Notes: generated from the letters alone by a model not told the origin. A stretch of 64,000 bases of DNA from Anodontia alba (GCA_964016985.1 OZ024823.1:128269692-128333691), one strand, 5' to 3'. Numbered from the stretch's first letter, positions 33,006 through 56,476 are shown. Program-made: numbers and translations.

Positions 33006-33222
33006 CATATTACACCTAAACATTGGGACACCCTAACCCCTTACCATACTTTCCCTAAAATGTTTAACAACTCAATTCGACTAGCTATTGATGTGTTAAA
33101 AATACTGGATGAATGGCAAACAGTGTAGATCCTGATCAGACGCCGCATTCTGCGGCGTCTGATCTGGGTCTACACTGTTTGCTCAGGCCAGTATGTCCAA
33201 ATACGCGGGGTATAAACGGTAA
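33006..33222 (-). mobile_element. Family M MITE, copy 2, 60 bp upstream of the calmodulin-like ATG
   Basis: Same element inverted: CCTAAACATTGGGACACCC to ATACGCGGGGTATAAACGGT, hairpin about 33117-33181. It occupies the likely promoter or 5' UTR region of the gene starting at 33282. Confidence 0.75.
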
Positions 33223-33281
33223 TCACTGAGTCAGCGTGTATTGTTATGAAAAACATCCGTTTGTAGGAATACAATATCGCA

Positions 33282-44390
<11,109 letters not shown>

Positions 44391-44407
44391 GATAGACAGC
44401 TGATCAG

Positions 44408-44448
<41 letters not shown>

Positions 44449-45100
44449 AACTTACATATAACTGAACAGAACAGAACAGAACATTATTCTCTCAGATCAC
44501 ACATATATATGACATATGAGATTGTTACAAATTTGCTTGGCAGATAAGCTTATATTCACAAAAGAAATATTGTGTAAGGAGAGACAAAAGGGAAATTTAC
44601 AAGGTGATATCGAAGAAGTGCAAAGAAATCCGTGTATCCAAGTCTAAGGCCGTACATGTGGCGTACATGTTTACAAGCAGGAGACTGTCCGTATCGAAAC
44701 CAACTTTCATATCCGCACACCTTCACCAGGGACTTCGATTAATTCAGTGTTAAAAAGATGTTTTGTCCCAGTGAAGATTCTGATCAGACTGTGTGAATGC
44801 GCAGGCGATCTGAATCCTAACTGGTGCACATGTCCGAAGGTACGTTTTCTGACGTTACGAATCTTTTAGTGTCTTTACAGTGTTTATTTTCCCACGATGC
44901 GGACAGTTTTATGTGACTCAACTGTCCAAATAATAAAGATAATATAATAATGTATACGTCGTGTATTTTTCCAAGATGCTGCCATTTTGTACGTTAAATG
45001 AACTGTTCAGATGAAAACATAGTGTATTGTGTAATAGAACTATTTATGTATCTCAAGGCAAGAATGATTCCTTGGATGGTAAATCACAGAGAAGGAAATG

Positions 45101-45101
<1 letters not shown>

Positions 45102-45162
<61 letters not shown>
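45102..45162 (+). repeat. (GT)n microsatellite
   Basis: About 30 GT dinucleotides. Confidence 0.95.
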
Positions 45163-45164
<2 letters not shown>

Positions 45165-45522
45165 AGCGTGAAGTTTCGCGCGAGTCAAAACTACTTTAGG
45201 GCCCCACCCAACCCCCACCAGTAGTTTTCCTAGTTGACCATTCCAAGGCGGTTCCTCTGTAGCAGCTCTTCTTTGTTTGTATCTCAGTGGTTTATATGTG
45301 GTGGGCGTTTGCTTTGTCCTTATTTGTTGATCTTCTTCTTTTGACGACTGCGGTAAGGCTGAGCTACGTAATTGTGGCATTCCTGGGTATCTTTACTTAT
45401 ATTTTTCATGTGGCGTTTATTTTGTCATTATTTGTTCCTGACCTCTCCTTCTTTGCTTCGGGAAGGCTTCGGGAAGGCTGTGTATCCGGATTGTGACATT
45501 ACCTGGATATCTTCACTTATAT

Positions 45523-45749
45523 GGGCCGCGCTATGCGAAAACATGTCTTCGGGCATATGCGGACAGCAAAGGCCAAGATCCGCGCAGGCTGATCAGGGCC
45601 TTCGCTGTCCGCCTACAGAATCATTTGACATTGCAGAATATATAAATGACGAGCAAATGCCCGGATTAGACTTTGCGCATGCTAGGAATGAATCTTAATC
45701 CGTCCATTTTCCGCATGCTTGAAGACACATTTTCGCTTTGCGCGGCCCA
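45523..45749 (+). mobile_element. Palindromic MITE (family D), best-preserved copy
   Basis: Terminal inverted repeats TGGGCCGCGCTATGCGAAAA and TTTTCGCTTTGCGCGGCCCA define the family's ends. Internal CGCGCAGGCTGATCAGGGCC and paired GCGCATGC/CCGCATGC. Confidence 0.75.
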
Positions 45750-45975
45750 CATGTTTTGTCGTTGCCTTGTCGGTACAGAGCATTGCAGTCAGTAATGCGG
45801 TAGGTCGCACTTCTTGATTTGCCGTTGCCTTGTCGGTGCATGCGGTTGGGCCGATCCTGAATGGCATCAAGGATTGCCATCGACTCCAACCTTTTACAAC
45901 AGGAATCCATGCTTCTTCGATTCTTGGCAATCTTAAATGCTTTAAATACAGACTAACAAGTAAAATCACTGCCAT

Positions 45976-46082
45976 CCTAGCTAGCATTCTACGTAAATCT
46001 ACATCGGGCCGTCATCGGCCCGTCAGCTACCCTGACGGGCCGATGACGGCCCGATATAGATTTACGTAGAATGCTGACTGGG
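45976..46082 (+). mobile_element. Palindromic MITE (family H), copy 2
   Basis: CTAGCTAGCATTCTACGTAA to TTACGTAGAATGCTGACTGG, the same near-perfect inverted repeat as 33998-34104, with the loop GCTACC in the opposite sense. Confidence 0.85.
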
Positions 46083-46869
46083 ATTACACTACAATGATTA
46101 CACACTATAAGAAATAAGCCCGATTTCACCAATATTTTTCTCCTACCTTACCTGTCTGACAACTACAGCTGACAATGTTTTTGTATAAGATTCCTGATTT
46201 CAAATTTGCAACAGCTCTTTGACTAAAAATTTATATATGACCATGTAATAGTCGCCAAGCAAATAAAGATTTACTATTATTAAAGCAAAAATGAATTTAT
46301 TCTTTGTTCGGAACAGAAAATTTTCAGTGTTAACAGTTTGTATCTGACTCTGTAGTGGCCTAAGTGACTATCTGTATTGATCTAAGGGAGACAACTCAAT
46401 GAGTATAAACACACCAAATCTTCCATGCACAATATAGGCAGATTACATGTAAAACGAGCTTTCCGGAATATCATGGCACCCCATGATGCGAATACTTAAT
46501 CAAAGCACCCTCTCCACCAGATAAAGTTTAACCAGTTTCTGGCTGCATTCGATGTACAGACATTCATCCTTTTCACAGTTAGTTTCCCGAAAGTACTGAA
46601 ATAATGTTGAAATGACTTTAAAACTATTAATTACAAACATGACCTGTAGAGCGGTTTTGTTTCCTACTTTGTTGCCTACTTTTGTCGAAGAAGCGTATGC
46701 TGTTAAGTAAATAAATAGATCTGTATTTTGTCGGAAGTCAACAGTGTCTGAAGTTACTGGACACGTATGTGCGTAGCTGAGAGAAGCAACAAAACTATAC
46801 AGTTTATTCGTGGTTATTCATTAAACGTAATAATAATTATTACCAGATTTGCAGATTTGTTTGACCCCT
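46083..46869. other. No recognised feature
   Basis: AT-rich; no exon or repeat assigned. Confidence 0.5.
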
Positions 46870-46966
46870 CCCAGTAAACACACAACGTCACAGCAACGTC
46901 GTTACAATGTCGCTGCAACATCGTGACATTGCAGCAACGTTGTAACGACGTTGTGTGTTTGCTGGG
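46870..46966 (+). mobile_element. Family G palindromic MITE, copy 3
   Basis: CCCAGTAAACACACAACGTC to GACGTTGTGTGTTTGCTGGG; internal ATGTCGCTGCAACATCG. Confidence 0.85.
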
Positions 46967-47483
46967 CTGTTACTCACGATATTGAAGAGAACCGAAATTT
47001 GAAACTTATGCAATAAAAACGAATGAACGGGAACAGGTCTGAAGCAAATTACTAGCGGTATAAAATTTTCAACCTATTGCGGAACCAATCTCAATAATAA
47101 TGATAATAAACAATGATCGTACTCTTATTATCAGACTTGCAGTTAGTCTAGAAATGGACAAAATCTAGCGAAATGGGGGCACTTCTTTAATATGCAACTG
47201 TAAGTACTCGTTTTATGTGTTGATGAAAAAAACAAACAAAAAAAAACAAACTCAATGCTCGTATCATATCCACTAAATCAAATTTATTTTGGTGTACTGC
47301 TTCCGAGCTAGAAAGGAGCAGTTTCATATCTCCCGGTAACATGAGTTCTTTTTTAAGTATTTCTCTTTTCTCCTGTATACTCGGTTTATCTTCGAAACCA
47401 AATACATTTACGTCACCGAAGTCGTCATCAAGTCTTGCTGTGACGGTTTTTGTTTCCATCAACACATATCATGTGAATATTAT

Positions 47484-47720
47484 CTAACCCTTAAAGCGCC
47501 AAGCAAAATTTGTAGCAGACGACATTTATTTATTTTTTTATTTTTTTATTTTTTTTTTTTTTTTTTTTGAATTTTTAGAGAAAACAAGTCTTAAAATTTC
47601 ATGTGAATCAGACGATTCACATGAAATGTCAAGACTTGTTTTCTCTGAAAAAATAAAAAAAATGAAATAAATAAATAAAATGCCATCTGCTGCAGTTGTG
47701 ATTGGTGCTTTAAGGGTTAA
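47484..47720 (+). mobile_element. TTAA-type MITE (family I)
   Basis: CTAACCCTTAAAGCGCC to GGTGCTTTAAGGGTTAA, with inner arms AGAGAAAACAAGTCTTAAAA and GACTTGTTTTCTCTG around TCAGACGATTC. piggyBac-type termini are suggested (inference). Confidence 0.7.
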
Positions 47721-47761
47721 AGTATTGTCGATTACACGTGTTGGAGAGAACTTCGGGCACT

Positions 47762-48008
47762 CATTACGAAAACACGCCTATTCCAATATATAGAAAATTT
47801 CATCTCCAAAAAACTGAAAATTTTCAGATAAAAAAATAGATTGTGGGTACTCGTTAGAACCGCCTTGCCGAGGCGGTTCTAACGAGTACCCACAATCTAT
47901 GTTTTGAGCAGAAATAAGAAAAATAATGTATACCCCTGTAAACCCCAGTTTTACTATATAAAAGTGGGGTTTTAAGGGGGTCAAAATTATAGGTAAGTTT
48001 TCGTGATG
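47762..48008 (+). mobile_element. Family A MITE, copy 14
   Basis: CATTACGAAAACACGCC to AGTTTTCGTGATG; lacks the CATATTTCTGCTCAAAA block (short internal deletion). Both flanks T. Confidence 0.9.
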
Positions 48009-48197
48009 TAGGGTACTAGTATAAGAGAAGTTGATTTGTGTTATTTCGGGGCTCATTTTGTTTGATGGAGACGTTTTACTAACACGCTTTCCCAACCCGC
48101 GCGGCCCTGACGTGAATGATATAAGTTTGCCATGACAAAGCCGATACACGGCTCTCCAAAAGTTTTCTGTGACCTCCCAGTACCACATTTCTTGTGT

Positions 48198-48477
48198 CAT
48201 TGCGAAAGCACGCCTATTCAAATATATATAAAATTTTACCTCCAAAAACGGAAACTTTTCAGCTAAAAAAACTCTGATATTTTTCATATTTCTGCTCAAA
48301 ACATAGATTGTGGGTACTCGTTAAAACCGCCTGGGCGAGGCGGTTCTAACGAGTATCCACAATCTATATTTTTGAGCAGAAATAAGAAAAATAATATATA
48401 CCCTTGTAAACCCCAGTTTTACTGTATAAAAGTGGGGTTTAAGGGGGTCAAAATTATATAGGCATGTTTTCGTGATG
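48198..48477 (+). mobile_element. Family A MITE, copy 15
   Basis: CATTGCGAAAGCACGCC to TGTTTTCGTGATG; palindrome about 48318-48359. Flanks T and A. Confidence 0.9.
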
Positions 48478-48773
48478 ATTGTCAATACTGAACCAGCAAA
48501 CCGTTTCTAGCCACATGAGCATATATATAGCTATCTTAATTAGAGAGTATTTTTTTCTGTTTTTACAAGTCCAAAAAATAATGCGAAATGGTACAAAAGT
48601 CCTGCTTCTGACAGCTTTTCAATAAGCTTTTGTCTGTAGCGATGTCGATACATTCTTTGCTTGTTTCAGAAATCGTTTCTTCAACTTCATCATATATGAT
48701 GATTTCACTGATAACTTTCGGACTGGGACTGGCATAAATATTCATTTTTGTTTTTGGTTCAGGAGCTGGGGGG

Positions 48774-48784
48774 AGTGTGTGTGT

Positions 48785-48815
<31 letters not shown>

Positions 48816-48821
48816 GGGGGC
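48774..48821 (+). repeat. (GT)n followed by a G homopolymer
   Basis: GT dinucleotides then about 22 G. Low complexity. Confidence 0.95.
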
Positions 48822-49298
48822 GTAAGAGTGCTTAGTGTCAGTGTATTATACAGACTGTATTAAAAGTGTCGATAAAAACAGTGGTAGTAGCGTTTAGGAT
48901 TTGAGGTGGACCACCTGACTGAAAGCATGTTTAAAGCTGTCGAGGTCTGTGGTGGCAATGGGCGCTGGGAGTCTGTTCCACTGAAAAAACTGTAATAGGA
49001 TAAAAGGAGTACTTACATTAATCTGTCCGAGCGTACAACTGCCTGAATGCCAAAGGGTGGGTATTCCTAGATGACAAATGGGATAGCGACATAGGCTGGT
49101 AAGGGTATCGCAGCATAACCATAAACAATCTTATAAAACATGACCAGTCTTGAATCAGCACGCCGCAGCTCGAGGGTACGCCAGCCCAGTTTCCTGAGCA
49201 TGTTTGTGACGCTGGAATATGGTGAGTAATCACCAAGGCCCCGACGAGCTACCCTTCTCTGTACCATTTCGATTTTTATTTATGTCGTCCATGAACAT
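48822..49298. other. No recognised gene
   Basis: No supported exon. Minus-strand frames such as LGWRTLELRRADSRLVMFYK resemble the C-terminal tail of non-LTR reverse transcriptases and could be a LINE remnant, but the match is too short to call. Confidence 0.35.
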
Positions 49299-49824
49299 CA
49301 TCACGAAAACATACCTATATAATTTTGACCCCCTTAAAACCCACTTTTATAAAGTAAAACTGGGGTTTACAGGGGTATCATTACGAAAACACGCCTTATT
49401 CAAATATATTGAAAACTTTACAACCAATAAAAAGGAAGATTTTCAGATAAAAAAAGTCTGATATTTTTCATATTTCTGCTCAAAACATAGATTGTGGGTA
49501 CTCGTTATTACCGCCGAGGCGGTTCTAACGAGTACCCACAATCTATGTTTTTGAGCAGAAATAAGAAAAATAATGTATACCCCTGTAAACCCCAGTTTTA
49601 CTATATAAAAGTGAGGCTGAAGGGGGTCAAAATTATATAGGCGTGTTTTCGTAATGACATTATTTTTCTTATTTCTGCTCAAAAACATAGCGAGGCGGTT
49701 CTAACGAGTACCCACAATCTATGTTTTGAGCAGAAATATGATTCATATCAGAATTTTTATCTGAAAACTTTCAGTTTTTGGTGGTGAAATTTTCAATATA
49801 TTATACAGGCGAGTTTTCGTAATG
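49299..49824 (-). mobile_element. Family A MITE, outer copy 16, split by another family A copy
   Basis: Outer element in minus orientation: CATCACGAAAACATACC ... GGGGTAT (to 49378), resuming ACATTATTTTTCTTATTTCT at 49657 and ending TTTTCGTAATG. The left palindrome arm is mostly deleted (AACATAGCGAGGCGGTTC). Flanked by T on both sides. Confidence 0.9.
49379..49656 (+). mobile_element. Family A MITE, inner copy 17
   Basis: CATTACGAAAACACGCC to TGTTTTCGTAATG, complete, inserted into the outer copy between the T and A of GGGGTAT|ACATTAT with no bases duplicated. Confidence 0.92.
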
Positions 49825-49834
49825 TGTTCCTGGC

Positions 49835-50480
49835 AGCTGCTCGTTTCCTCAAAATGTCAATCCAAGTCATGTACCCAGCAGTGGAAGCAATACGTACCTC
49901 TTCAGCACAATGAACACGAAAATTAAACATCCGTTCGCTGACCCAGCAAAGACACTCAATCTGATGTGGAGCAGTGTGAACATTCCTGAAGCCCCGCCAA
50001 CTCCGTGCAATCCTTGGATGGCCAACCATATAGTGTCACTCGTCGACATCCCGAGGGGTCCGGTTCTAAGAATGGTACCGACGTTCAACGACTGGAATGC
50101 ATCCAGGACTGCAAAATAGCACAACCCGTTACTGTAACAACAGCAAACAGGTTTGAGGCTCTCGACAACGCGACAAGGTCAGATCGTTTACCTACGCAGC
50201 CTACGCAACCTACGCAACAAGTTTAGAGTAAACCTAAATCCTCACCAAAAAGCCGAAGAAACCAAACAATGTTAGCATGACAGCAAAACTAGCACAACCC
50301 GTTGATGTAACAAAGACAAACAGGTTTGAGACTCTCGACAACGCGACAACACCAGCTAGTATACCCACGCAGCCTACGCAATAGTTACTTATGCAACCTA
50401 CGCATCAATTTCAGAGTAAAGGTAAATCCTCACCAAACAGGTTTGAGACTCGACAATCCGACAACACAGTCTAGTTTACC
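49835..50480 (+). repeat. Retroelement-like remnant with degenerate tandem repeats
   Basis: Three decaying repeats contain AACAGGTTTGAGRCTCTCGA and CCTACGCAGCCTACGCAA. In one frame they read TTANRFEALDNATRS and KTNRFETLDNATTPA. Upstream frames on both strands are open but match no family I recognise. Possibly a mobile-element protein remnant. Confidence 0.35.
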
Positions 50481-51569
50481 TACGCAACAGTTACAATATT
50501 TTCACCCATTTTTTTTTATTTTATTTTATTTTATTTATTTATTATTTTTTTTTTTGCGAAAAACATACAAGCTAGTGAAATAAACGTTTATATGCTGTCT
50601 TTGGATTCATACGCGCGCGCGCGCATATGACTCATATGCGGTATTTAGTCATACCCAACATGAATACCGGAACATGGATACCGGAAATACCGTAGATTAG
50701 CGGTACCTAGATTTACCGAAACGATACCGAAATACCGAAACGATTAGATTAGTATGGGCCGGATAATATTTCTGGCTTCGACACCGGCTTTAAATTAACA
50801 ACGATACTGACGCAACGTGTTGAAACGAAAGAAAGGAAACATTTTATGTCATGGCTGTCGCAGTAACCATTGACAAGAATAAACCAGCAATAGGTAACTA
50901 CATACTTTAGCCCCATTATTGTTTCTGTTGTTTTTTGCTATATCGTAAAAAAATACTGAGGTTTGAGCTGTTGCTTGTGCTCGTGTTCGGTCAGGCACCG
51001 ATATAACCCACAGAGGTTATACGCGTTCGGCATCTTTTAGAGAAATCTTTTTCTTTGCTTGGCACTTTTCACAGAAGAAGTAAATTTGCAATTTTTTTTT
51101 TCATGATGCATACAGGACTACTTGGCCCCTAACAAACTCGGCTCCTAATTAACTTCACCCCCAACCTCTCCAAACTTGGCCTCTAACAAACGGCCTCTTA
51201 CCAACTGGGCCCCTAATATTTATTAATGATCATTAACCATGCTTTAACATGAACATATTATGAATCTGCATATTTTAAATAAAATACATGTATCTATATC
51301 AGGACCCTGCGGACCCTCTCGCTAGAGTCACATCACTTGTGAGATCTAGAGACTAGTCTTTGCAATCGTTGGCCCTGGTGAATGAATGTCTATTGATGTA
51401 TCACCGATAAAATATTCTGATTCTGATCAATTATCTTCAACGTTATTTTTAATCTGATTATTTTTTTTTCATTTTCACAGCCACATCTTGATTACAAAGA
51501 GATCAGCAGTCGCTTGTGTCTTTGCAGGCTCAGATGAATGTATTTCCTTAATACTTGCATTATGATGCC
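50480..51569. other. No recognised gene
   Basis: T-rich tract 50507-50556, a short CG run (50615-50624), and a repeated TACCGAAA motif (about 50672-50745). A CCCCTAA/CTAACAAA motif series lies at 51125-51215. Confidence 0.5.
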
Positions 51570-53035
51570 CCCCACCAGAGGGGGTGGGGTGGTGACATTG
51601 TTTTTAGTACCGATCCCGTCGGTGTCACCTCTTGTCTGCACTCTATCTCCTTAATGAATGGATGGATTTTGGCTAAACTTACACAAATTTATCATTGGTG
51701 GGGGGGGGGGGGGGGGGGAAATGCTGATTAGATTTTGATGACCTTGACTCCATTTTCAAGACATACGAGGACTTAGATTGTTGGAAAAGGCTGGAAAATT
51801 GCTTGTCTGCACCCTATCTCCTAAAGGAACAAATGGATTTTGACCATACCTGCATATCTAATTTGCTGGGACATATAAAAGAACTGATTAGATTTTGGTG
51901 ACCTTGACCCCATTTTCAAGGTCACATGATGGCTTAGATGGTTAGAAAATGGCTTGTCTGCACCTATCTCCTTAATGAATGGATGGATTTTTACCAATCT
52001 TGTACATCAATATTGTTGAGACATGGAAAATAACTGATTAGATTTTGGGGACCTTGACCCCATTTTCAAGGTAACAGGAGGGCTCAGATTGTTGGAAAGT
52101 GGTTTGGCTGCACCTTGTCTCCAGAATGAATGGATGGATTTTGACTAAACTTGCACAACTATATTGTTGTGGCATGAAAAAGAACTGATTAGATTTTGGT
52201 GACCTTGACCCATTTTCAAGGTCACAGGAGGGCTCAGATTGTTGGAAAATGGCTTTTCTGCACTCTATCTCCAGAATAAATGGATGGATTTTGACCAAAC
52301 TTGTATAGCTATATTTAGGGTTCTCACTAGGATTTTGAGAATTGGAGTAAAATGCGGTCATCCAGAAAAAGTTGGAGTTTTACCATACTTTTCTATTGAG
52401 ACTTTCCAAAAAGTTGGAATCAGAAATGAAAAGTTGGAGTAACATACTCCAAATCTGGAATTAATGAGAACTCTGTATATTGATTGAAGGGACAAGAACT
52501 GATTAGATTTTGGTGACCTTGACCCCATTTTCAAGGTCACAGTTGGCTCAGATTGTTGGAAAATGGCTTGTCTGCACCCTATCTCCAAAATGAATGGATG
52601 GTTTTTGACTAAACTTGTACATTTATATTGTTGTGATATGGAAAAGAACTGATTAGATTTTGGTGACCTTGACCACATTTTCAAGGTCAGACAAGGGCTT
52701 AGATTGTTGAAAAATGGCTTGTCTGCACCCTATCTCATGAAGGAAGGGATGGATTTTGACCAAACTTGCACAACTACATGTATATTGTTGTGACATGGAA
52801 AAGAACTGATTAGATTTTGGTGACCATGACCCCATTTTCAAGGCCACAGGATGGCTCAGATTGTTGGAAAATGGCTTTTTTGCACCCAGTCTCCAGAATG
52901 AATGGATGGATTTTGACCAAATGTACAGCTATATTGTTGAGACAGGGACAAGAACTGATTAGATTTAGTGACCTTGGCCCCATTTTCAAGGTCACTCTAG
53001 GGCTTAGAGTTTGGAAAATGGCCCCCATTGACCAC
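51570..53035 (+). repeat. About 165-bp minisatellite, 8-9 units
   Basis: Begins CCCCCCACCAGAGGGGGTGG. Units share TGATTAGATTTTGGTGACCT, TGACCCCATTTTCAAGGTCA, GCTTGTCTGCACCCTATCTC and ATGAATGGATGGATTTTGAC. The minus-strand open frames across it are repeat translations. The 5' design (GGGGGTGGGG...) resembles a pearl-type element without clear ends. Confidence 0.85.
52316..52478 (+). mobile_element. Small inverted-repeat element inside the minisatellite
   Basis: GGGTTCTCACTAGGATTTTG to GGAATTAATGAGAACTC, with AAAAGTTGGAGT repeated inside. It interrupts one 165-bp unit. Confidence 0.65.
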
Positions 53036-53039
53036 ACAC

Positions 53040-55834
53040 ACACACAAAAAAAAAAAGATAAATTATAGATACAACCCTTTTCAATGATAGGTCTGCTCAA
53101 ACTGGTGGGGGACATACGCTTTCCTCTGAAAACACTGTTCTGGTGTGTTCCTTTCTTACTTACGCTGCATTGTCATGAAACGTGCATTTTCTTTCTTTTT
53201 TTTTTTTTTTTGTATGTGCTGCATTGTCATAAAACCTGTGCATTATTTGTTCTTCCAAAGCCTTGCATTGTCATGAAACATGTTCATTATTTAAGCCAGC
53301 ACATGGGATAATGGTACTTATCCCGTTTGCAAACAGTGAAGGCTCAGTCGCACTGGTGCATCCATGCAGACTCACCGAATCTTCACACATATATAGTATA
53401 AAAACTAGACTAAGGTTTAGACCAAGAATCAGGCATCTATTATAGTCTCAGTCAATGAACGCATTGGAGGACACTCATCTATAGAAATAATAATGCCTAT
53501 ATAGATATATAGATTGTTGATCTGAAAAGTAAAGTTTCCTAACATAATTTACAGTTGATTACGTATATTTTGGACTATGGTCATGGCATGTTTTGGGGCC
53601 TCAGAGGCTCAAATAAAAAACAAACAAAACGTTTTGTGTTTAAATACAGTGCAACTATCCATCTATCCACCAAATAAAACAATATTTTAGGGACCGAGTT
53701 TGTTAGGGGCCGAGATGTCCAGGAATCGTAATGATTAGATGTAAAACCATTTGTCAGAACTATCAATCAGTCTTTGCTAAAACTGCAGGACTGTCTGACA
53801 AAACCGGTAAATTTTTGTTTTGTCCTGCAGAAAATTTTGGCCTGTCTGACAGCAGTCCTGCAAGACTTCTCAATTGCCAAATTTTAATAATAGACATTTT
53901 TTTAAAAAAATTCATTTGCTTTTGCCTTCACATTTTTGGGTAAAAAGGCACTAAAACAGTATCAAATTATATTTTCTAATCCTAAGTTATCAGTTGAAAA
54001 CAAAATTTGTTTGTCCTGTAGATTTTCCCTCTGTCCTGGGGAAAATTTCTGTCTGACTGACAGCCGTCCTGTAGCACTTCAAAAGTTTTCGCGAAGACTG
54101 CCTATGCAAGAAAAGTCTTGTTCTGGATATCAATCACATGTTCTTTTAGCCTGAGTCTTCTCTGACATTTATGTGGCTTTTCTTAATTTTGATATTTACC
54201 ACTTACCGTCAGAGCAAAGTTCTTAGCTATCGAAAATGCAGAATTTCCCCAGCCAATCTTGGCTGGACACTTTCAAAGGAAAAGTCCAGCAGATAGCAAC
54301 ATTAACTTTTACAATAAACAAACGAAACCATTTTCCAATAAATTAAATAATTTTTTTCATTGGAAACTTGCATAACCAGCATTTTCACTATACCTGCCCA
54401 AGTCTACCCTCGTTACCTAGACTGTACACGGTAAAAGCCAAATTCCAAATTGTTACCCTAAAATGTCAATTATTCTTTACGAAATTCAAGTATTATCATT
54501 TTTTTTTCAGTCTTAAAATACCAGTTTGACAATCCGTAGTGGCTGTCTTCACTACACATTAACTTCCATGCCTCTGTTTTGGTGAAAACCCTCATTTTAG
54601 ACAGGACGGGAAAATTCCTGATTTTCATAATAAGAGTTACTCTGATGTTAGTGGCAAATATCAGTACAAAGAAAAGCCACTAAAACATCAGAGAAGACTC
54701 GGACTAAGGCCCTGTATGTGAAAAATCCAGCTACTAGACCTATGTCTACATTTTAAAACTAACTAGATCAAGGTCCAATAGAGTATGTAGAAAACAGCAC
54801 AATTGTGCCACGTGTCTACAGAGGAACAATTGCAAGATAAGTACTAAATTTTCTAGCCTATCTGCTTTGCAAACCCAAATGTGTAAATAATACTGAAACT
54901 CAACTGAGTGTTTTTCTATAAAAACACATGTTTTATGCAAAACAATCTCCAAATTCTGTGAAAATTGATTAAATTGCTATAAAAACAGCAAATTCCACAA
55001 CATTTCTGTCTGACAGGTCTTCCGTATGTTCATCTGCAGCCATTTTGTGGGGAAGGGAGATCGTTTAGCCGCTTACAGCATCAGCAGTCACTGTTTTCTG
55101 CATCTAGGTCATCTCAGTGAAATTAACTCATCCCAAAGTATTTGTTGAAGCAATCTAATACTTTACAAATTCAATACAGACATACTGAACATGTGCAGGG
55201 GGAAGTATGATGCTGAAAAAATTATTTTCCTCAAAACAACAGCATTTTTCACTTAGCCATTTTTTTTTTTGTTAATTCCTGACTACTTGGTTTTGTATGC
55301 TCTGAGATGATGCAGCTGAGACGGTGCATGCACATGGTGAAATCAACTTGACTCAAAGAATTTGTTGACAAAAAAAAAAATTCTGATACTTCGCAGAATC
55401 AAAAATATTCTCATTAAAGACATATTGAACATGTGCATGAAGAAGTTTGCTACTGGAAAAAATAATTTTTTGACAAAATGACTGCCACTAACGTCGCCAT
55501 TTATTTGTATCCATATGTTTGTCTGTATTGGTTTTCTTAATCTCATACAACTGAAGCAATTATGCATGTTAATACATTGCTTTTCAGTAACCACAAGACA
55601 GTCATTACCTTGCTTGGGGTATCTAATAAGCACTGTTTATTGACACTTCTTGTTTTCTCCGGAAAATAATAATAATAATTGTCTGCTGCTGTTGTTAATT
55701 TTATGTTTTGAGAAATTTATTTGTATTTATATAAGAAAAATGTATTACCATTTTCCAGTTGAAAAAAAAAAATCAGTCGATGCAATTCAAACTGGTTCCC
55801 ACAATATATGTCTTTATAAAGAAGTATTATAGCT
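53040..55834. other. AT-rich region, no gene recognised
   Basis: A short direct repeat GCATTGTCATGAAACNTG recurs three times at about 53168-53284. CCTGTCTGACAGCAGTCCTG-like segments occur at 53840 and 54050. Inverted TCTTCTCTGACAT/ATCAGAGAAGACTC at 54156 and 54688 suggest an old ~550-bp inverted-repeat element. No exon with good splice sites. Confidence 0.4.
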
Positions 55835-56365
55835 CTTGATAAGGCGCTTTTTTCAACCAAAAAGTATCTATATTTTTCTTATTTCTCGACGAGAACATAC
55901 GTTGTGGGTACTCATTAGAAGCACCTTTCCGAGGCGCTTCTTATGAGTACCCGCAGCATATGTTTTCGTGCCGAGGCTGGGGTGGTCGGGTGGTGCGAAG
56001 GTGCTGTGTATCTTACATCACTGGGGCGTCCAACTGATATTGGCTTACAGTTGGGCAAGACCTGCTATCCTTGTAGTGGGTAAGGGTGGAGGGGGAATGT
56101 TTTTATTTCTTCTGTTTCTTCACTTTCATTCCTGTTCCTCTTTCTTCCCTGTCCCTCTCTTTCATCTCCTCTACTCTCTCTTCTATCTCTTTTCTCCCTT
56201 TCTCTGGGAGACGACACAAAATGACCCTCAAGGGTTGACGTGTCGTTAAACCCCAACACAATCAATCAAAATCGTGCCGAGGCGCTTCTTATGAGTACCC
56301 GCAGCATATGTTTTTGTTGAGAAATAAGAAAACTATTTACCTGATACCCACTCTTATCTAGACCT
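55835..56365 (-). mobile_element. Family B palindromic MITE interrupted by a SINE
   Basis: Ends TAGCTCTTGATAAGGCGC and CCCACTCTTATCTAGACC; centre GTACTCATTAGAAGCACC... with the right arm GCTTCTTATGAGTACCCGCA occurring at 55935 and again at 56284. The SINE at 55977-56271 sits between the two arms. Confidence 0.75.
55977..56271 (+). mobile_element. SINE with ATCAATCAAAA tail
   Basis: Body ends TTGACGTGTCGTTAAACCCC-AACACAATCAATCAAAA, a tail type typical of invertebrate SINEs. Flanked by TCGTGCCGAGG (55966-55976 and 56272-56282), the likely target duplication. A T/C-rich stretch lies at 56100-56210. Confidence 0.7.
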
Positions 56366-56476
56366 ATGATTACTGAATACACAAAAAAATACACTGGCTG
56401 TAATCTGAAAGCTACTGAATTGCTTGACTTTGCACTTAGAGGCTTATGTGCAGTAATTAGGTCAAATATGGTATGT

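Noticed and set aside
47187..47465. 92-residue minus frame (METKTVTARLDDDFGDVNVF, KPSIQEKREILKKELMLPGD)
   Set aside because: The composition is protein-like and it might be an exon, but no splice sites or homology could be established, and it ends in a Phe-rich low-complexity stretch. Left unannotated.
49867..50124. Overlapping open frames on both strands near the end of the nested MITE
   Set aside because: No recognisable family; open in several frames, so coding potential is ambiguous.
52038..53115. Minus-strand open frames with repeated KIHPFILE and QQSEPS peptides
   Set aside because: Translation of the 165-bp minisatellite; no start context, splice sites or known domain.
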